Below, in pieces: positions 61,271-64,000 of a DNA stretch of 64,000 nucleotides. Origin of the DNA: Rhizobium anhuiense (GTDB lineage Bacteria > Pseudomonadota > Alphaproteobacteria > Rhizobiales > Rhizobiaceae); contig NZ_ML133528.1 in NCBI RefSeq assembly GCF_003985145.1, positions 1-64,000 of the forward strand. The letters are read 5' to 3'. The notes below the pieces were generated by a model that worked only from the letters and a program-made list of their open reading frames with translations, was not told the origin of the DNA and ran no database searches. Both the position numbers and the translations under genes were made by a program. Within the stretch, counting starts at the first letter, position 1. Each line of letters opens with the position of its first letter.

Positions 61271-61906
61271 TTACAGCGCGATGTAGCGATCGGCGCGATG
61301 ATTGATGGCGACGAAGAGGTTGAGGACGACGGCGCCGAGCACCGAATAGAAGACGACCGGCGGGGTGGTGACGAAGAAGGCGGCGGCGAGCACGCACATG
61401 TCGATGGCGAGCTGGACGAGGCCGGCGCGGATGCCGAAACGCTCCTGCAGATAGATGCCGAGAATGCCGACGCCGCCGAGGCTGGCGCGGTGGCGATAAA
61501 GCGCCAGCAGGCCGAAGCCGAGCAGCAGGCCGCCGAGCAGGGCGGCCCAGGCCGGATGAATGCTCGAAATCGAAAAGAAGCGCGACTGCACATCGGCAAT
61601 CACCGAGGTCAGGCCGATGGCGACAAAGGTCTTGATGGTGAAGGCCATGCCGAGGCGCTTCCAGGAGAGATAGAAGAACGGCAGGTTGAGCAGGAAGAAG
61701 GCGAGGCCGAAATTGACGTCGAAGGCATAGTGCAGAAGGAAGGCCACACCGGCGGTGCTGCCGGTGAGAAGGCCGGCGCTGGCCAGCACGTAGAGGCCGA
61801 GCGCGGCAACGAGGCTGCCGGAGAATATGCCCTGCACATCCTCGATCGGGGTGTGGCGCGTCGCGCTGGTGTTCCAGACGCCAAGAGCATTGATGAGCTG
61901 TGTCAT
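61271..61906 (-). CDS. YitT-family membrane protein, paralogue 2
   Basis: 211-residue inner-membrane protein closely related to the product of 59187-59819: GSTAGVAFLLHYAFDVNFG, LNLPFFYLSWKRLGMAFTIK and RHRASLGGVGILGIYLQERF. Starts at ATG 61906. Five to six membrane helices; role unknown. The two copies bracket the Rrf2/AhpD cassette, suggesting a local duplication followed by insertion or drift. Confidence 0.9.
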   Translation of the reverse strand: MTQLINALGVWNTSATRHTPIEDVQGIFSGSLVAALGLYVLASAGLLTGSTAGVAFLLHYAFDVNFGLAFFLLNLPFFYLSWKRLGMAFTIKTFVAIGLTSVIADVQSRFFSISSIHPAWAALLGGLLLGFGLLALYRHRASLGGVGILGIYLQERFGIRAGLVQLAIDMCVLAAAFFVTTPPVVFYSVLGAVVLNLFVAINHRADRYIAL

Positions 61907-62118
61907 GTCGCCAATCTCCAAGGCAGACGATGTTAAAAAACGCGCTGGGGGAGACCCGGGCGCGACGGAATTTTGCATAATGAAAGAAGCCGGAGCGCCT
62001 CGGCGATAATTGCCGGGCATCTCTGCAGATGCAGCGCAGTATCGGGTTTTTCGGTCTTTTGATCAAGCAGAATAGGTAAGCAATGCTGACCTATTAAAAA
62101 ATCGCAAGAAATGTTCGC

Positions 62119-63048
62119 TCACGCTGGTTTGCGCGTAAGGAACAGAATGCCGGATACCGGTTTTCCGCCATCTTTGCGAATGACCGACTTGACGGTCGCA
62201 AGGATTTGCAAGCCGTGACCGGCAAGAAGCGCCCTGACATAGCTTTCCGAATGGGCGTAACGCAGTGACGGAGCGAGATGGAAGCCCTCGCCGTCTCCCG
62301 CATCCTCGACGGAAAAGGCGATATCGGCGCCTGATGCCGCGAGTTCTCCGATGATGGCAAAGACGCTTTCGAGATTGCCGAGATACATCAGCACATCGGC
62401 CGCCGTCACCAGATCGGCGCGATGGCGGGCGGCATCGGCAAAGAGACCGGAGAGATCGGGTGCGAGCGAGAGGTCGGCCTGGGCGAGACAGTCATACACC
62501 TGTTTCTCGGCCGCCTTCACCAGCATGTTCTGCGAGAGGTCGAAGCCTTCCAGGCGGTCGACACGGCCACGGATCTCCGGGCCGAGCAGGCCGGTGCCGC
62601 AGCCGAGATCGACGGCGCGGTCGTAACGCCTGCCGGTGGAGGCGATCAGCGCTGCGAGCTTCTGCGGGACGCTGTAGTCGAGTTTTTCAACAAGGGCTGA
62701 TTCGAAACGATCGGCATAGTCGTCGAAAAGGCGCTCGACATAGCGGCTTGGCGGCCGGTCGGGCGTGGCTACGTCGCCGAGAAGGGCGAGCTTGAGGGTT
62801 GCGCCGAAAATATCATCGGGATCGAAGGCAAGCGTCCTGCGGTAGGCCTCGATCGCGGCATCCGCCCTGCCCGCCTTTTCCAGATAGGTGGCGAGGCGAT
62901 ACCAGCCGGCGGCCCAGGCCGGCACGAGTTCGAGCGCCTGTTCCATCAGCTCGGCGGCCGCGTCCGGCTCACCGCCTTCTTCGAGCATCCTGGCATAGTC
63001 GGCGCGGCGGTCGGCGATGACATCGCCGGAGGAAAGCTGGTGGTGCAT
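62119..63048 (-). CDS. TPR-containing class I methyltransferase
   Basis: 309 residues: N-terminal TPR pair (about 10-90: EPDAAAELMEQALELVPAWA, AGRADAAIEAYRRTLAFDPD) fused to a SAM-dependent methyltransferase (about 140-300) with motif I DLGCGTGLLGPEI, ADVLMYLGNLES and a closing strand VSGILFLTRKPA. ATG 63048. Substrate unknown; the combination resembles a family of rhizobial methyltransferases acting on small molecules or protein termini. Confidence 0.88.
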   Translation of the reverse strand: MHHQLSSGDVIADRRADYARMLEEGGEPDAAAELMEQALELVPAWAAGWYRLATYLEKAGRADAAIEAYRRTLAFDPDDIFGATLKLALLGDVATPDRPPSRYVERLFDDYADRFESALVEKLDYSVPQKLAALIASTGRRYDRAVDLGCGTGLLGPEIRGRVDRLEGFDLSQNMLVKAAEKQVYDCLAQADLSLAPDLSGLFADAARHRADLVTAADVLMYLGNLESVFAIIGELAASGADIAFSVEDAGDGEGFHLAPSLRYAHSESYVRALLAGHGLQILATVKSVIRKDGGKPVSGILFLTRKPA

Positions 63049-63191
63049 CAACGGACCTATTGGTTGGCCCGCATTTGGCGGCGGCCACAAAAAAACTCAA
63101 GTCCTATTTCAGAGGCGAAGCGGCCAATTCCGGAAAGGGCTTGCGGGCTGAAGGCCGCGACCTTATTCCAAGGGCAAACAGGAGATGGCTT

Positions 63192-63458
63192 ATGTCCGAT
63201 CAGGCGAACAGGTTCCTCGGCGATTCAATCGGCCGCACAGTGATAAAGCTAATCGTGGTGTCGCTGATCGTCGGTTTCGTCATGACCGTCTTCGGCCTGA
63301 CGCCGTGGAGCATCATCGACGGCGTGCGCGACTTCATCCTGGAAGTCTGGCACCGGGGCTTTTCGGCACTCGGGCGCGTCGGCGACTATCTGATCCTCGG
63401 CGCGACGATCGTCATCCCGCTCTTCGTCATCCTTCGTCTTTTCAGCTACCGCCGCTAA
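63192..63458 (+). CDS. Two-helix integral membrane protein (DUF6460-like)
   Basis: 88 residues with two membrane helices (VIKLIVVSLIVGFVMTVFGL and LILGATIVIPLFVILRLF) around a short hydrophilic loop (TPWSIIDGVRDFILEVWHRG). I recall a rhizobial DUF6460 like this but am not certain. Starts at ATG 63192 with GGAGA upstream. One bp before the next gene, so co-transcribed. Confidence 0.72.
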   Translation: MSDQANRFLGDSIGRTVIKLIVVSLIVGFVMTVFGLTPWSIIDGVRDFILEVWHRGFSALGRVGDYLILGATIVIPLFVILRLFSYRR

Positions 63459-63459
63459 C

Positions 63460-63957
63460 ATGACATCCATCGATCTTTCCAGGCGCGGCCTGCTGCGCCT
63501 TTCCGGACTTGCGCTCGCCGCCGGCATCGCCGGCTGCACCACGACCCCGCGGATCGCCGGGACGCCGTCCGACGGCGAGGACGAGACGGCGCGGGTGCTG
63601 CCGCTCGTCAACCAGCTCAGAGCCAAAAACGGCCTGCCGCCGCTGGCCGTCGACCCGGCAGCGAGTACGGCTGCTCTCTTCCAGGCGAAGCGCATGGCGA
63701 GCGCCGGCAAGATGGCGCACCTCATGGGCATGACCGACAGTTTTGGCGCACGTGTGAAAGCAAGTGGTGTCCGGCTGCCGGCGGCAGAGAATATCGCCTC
63801 CGGCCAGCAGAGCGTCGATGCCGTGGTGACGGCCTGGATCAACTCGCCGCATCATCTGGAAAACATGCTTGGGCGTTATGACGGCCTCGGTGTCGCCGTC
63901 GCCCATAATCCCTCTTCCCGGAACCTGCCCTATTGGGCCATGGTGCTTTCCAGCTGA
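63460..63957 (+). CDS. CAP/SCP-domain lipoprotein
   Basis: 165 residues; twin-arginine-like SRRGLLRLSGLALAAGIAGC with lipobox IAGC (Cys near 24), then a CAP (SCP/PR-1) domain: NQLRAKNGLPPLAVDPA, AAENIASGQQSVDAVVTAWINS with the HxxH/E positions around SPHHLENML, and GVAVAHNPSSRNLPYWAMVLS. Predicted to be membrane-anchored in the periplasm; role unknown. Overlaps nothing, starts 1 bp after the two-helix protein gene. Confidence 0.88.
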   Translation: MTSIDLSRRGLLRLSGLALAAGIAGCTTTPRIAGTPSDGEDETARVLPLVNQLRAKNGLPPLAVDPAASTAALFQAKRMASAGKMAHLMGMTDSFGARVKASGVRLPAAENIASGQQSVDAVVTAWINSPHHLENMLGRYDGLGVAVAHNPSSRNLPYWAMVLSS

Positions 63958-63973
63958 GGCGATTCCGCCTGCA

Positions 63974-64000
63974 GCAATTCAGAATGTTACAGCGTCCCTA
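63974..64000. repeat. Mosaic repeat cut by the window's right edge
   Basis: CAGCAATTCAGAATG-TTACAGCGTCCC closely matches the junction between the two palindromes of the 29448-29542 element (CAGCAGTTCAAAGTG-CTACAGCGTCC). The remainder lies outside the window. Confidence 0.7.

Overview
The window looks like chromosomal DNA from a Rhizobium-type alphaproteobacterium (R. leguminosarum/etli group or a close relative). The evidence is the high GC content, Rhizobiales-typical gene sets (murA-DUF2948-hisD-UPF0262-LMW phosphatase-infA-maf-yacG; a PodJ-like polarity factor; DUF982), many GTG/TTG starts with GGAG-like ribosome binding sites, and several copies of palindromic intergenic mosaic repeats of the RIME kind. 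The assignment is inference from gene content; no database search was possible.

Bases 1-13800 are an accessory secretion region holding two complete inner-membrane type I secretion pairs. On the minus strand lie a LuxR-type regulator (5486-6223), an HlyB-like ABC exporter (3031-5178), its HlyD-like adaptor (1577-3034) and a serralysin-type RTX zinc protease that runs off the left edge (1-1456). Facing it is a second set: two glycine-rich proteins of unknown family (6906-8006 minus; 8591-9166 plus) that share a Q...AGxGGxGG repeat module, a PrtD-like ABC exporter with an unusual ATPase signature (9270-10985), its adaptor (10998-12443), and a lone IS3 OrfA-like HTH protein 7 bp downstream. I consider this second set the most likely undescribed system in the window. 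No TolC-like outer membrane channel is present.

Bases 13800-24100 hold an orphan sugar-binding protein, tRNA-Phe, a housekeeping block transcribed on the minus strand from murA to yacG, tRNA-Thr, and several small proteins (DUF982, BON domain, a small lipoprotein). Bases 24100-40300 carry a UvrD-like helicase, an HIBCH-like hydrolase, a GGDEF-EAL protein, galE, an aminotransferase, mscL, a very large transporter-like sensor kinase with a receiver, a TetR/MFS pair, a GFA/MarR divergent pair with two operator palindromes, and a cold-shock gene.

Bases 40500-46300 are a fatty-acid beta-oxidation operon (acyl-CoA dehydrogenase, thiolase, FadB/FadJ-type protein) preceded by a strong palindrome. 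Bases 46300-64000 carry a DNA glycosylase, an SDR, a VOC protein, podJ, a TauE/TIGR02186 pair, a RibD/DHFR-like reductase, a transglycosylase lipoprotein, the helicase and phosphoesterase of the ligase-associated repair set, two paralogous YitT-family genes bracketing an Rrf2/AhpD cassette and a 55-residue small gene, a TPR methyltransferase, and a CAP-domain lipoprotein. The right edge ends in another mosaic repeat.
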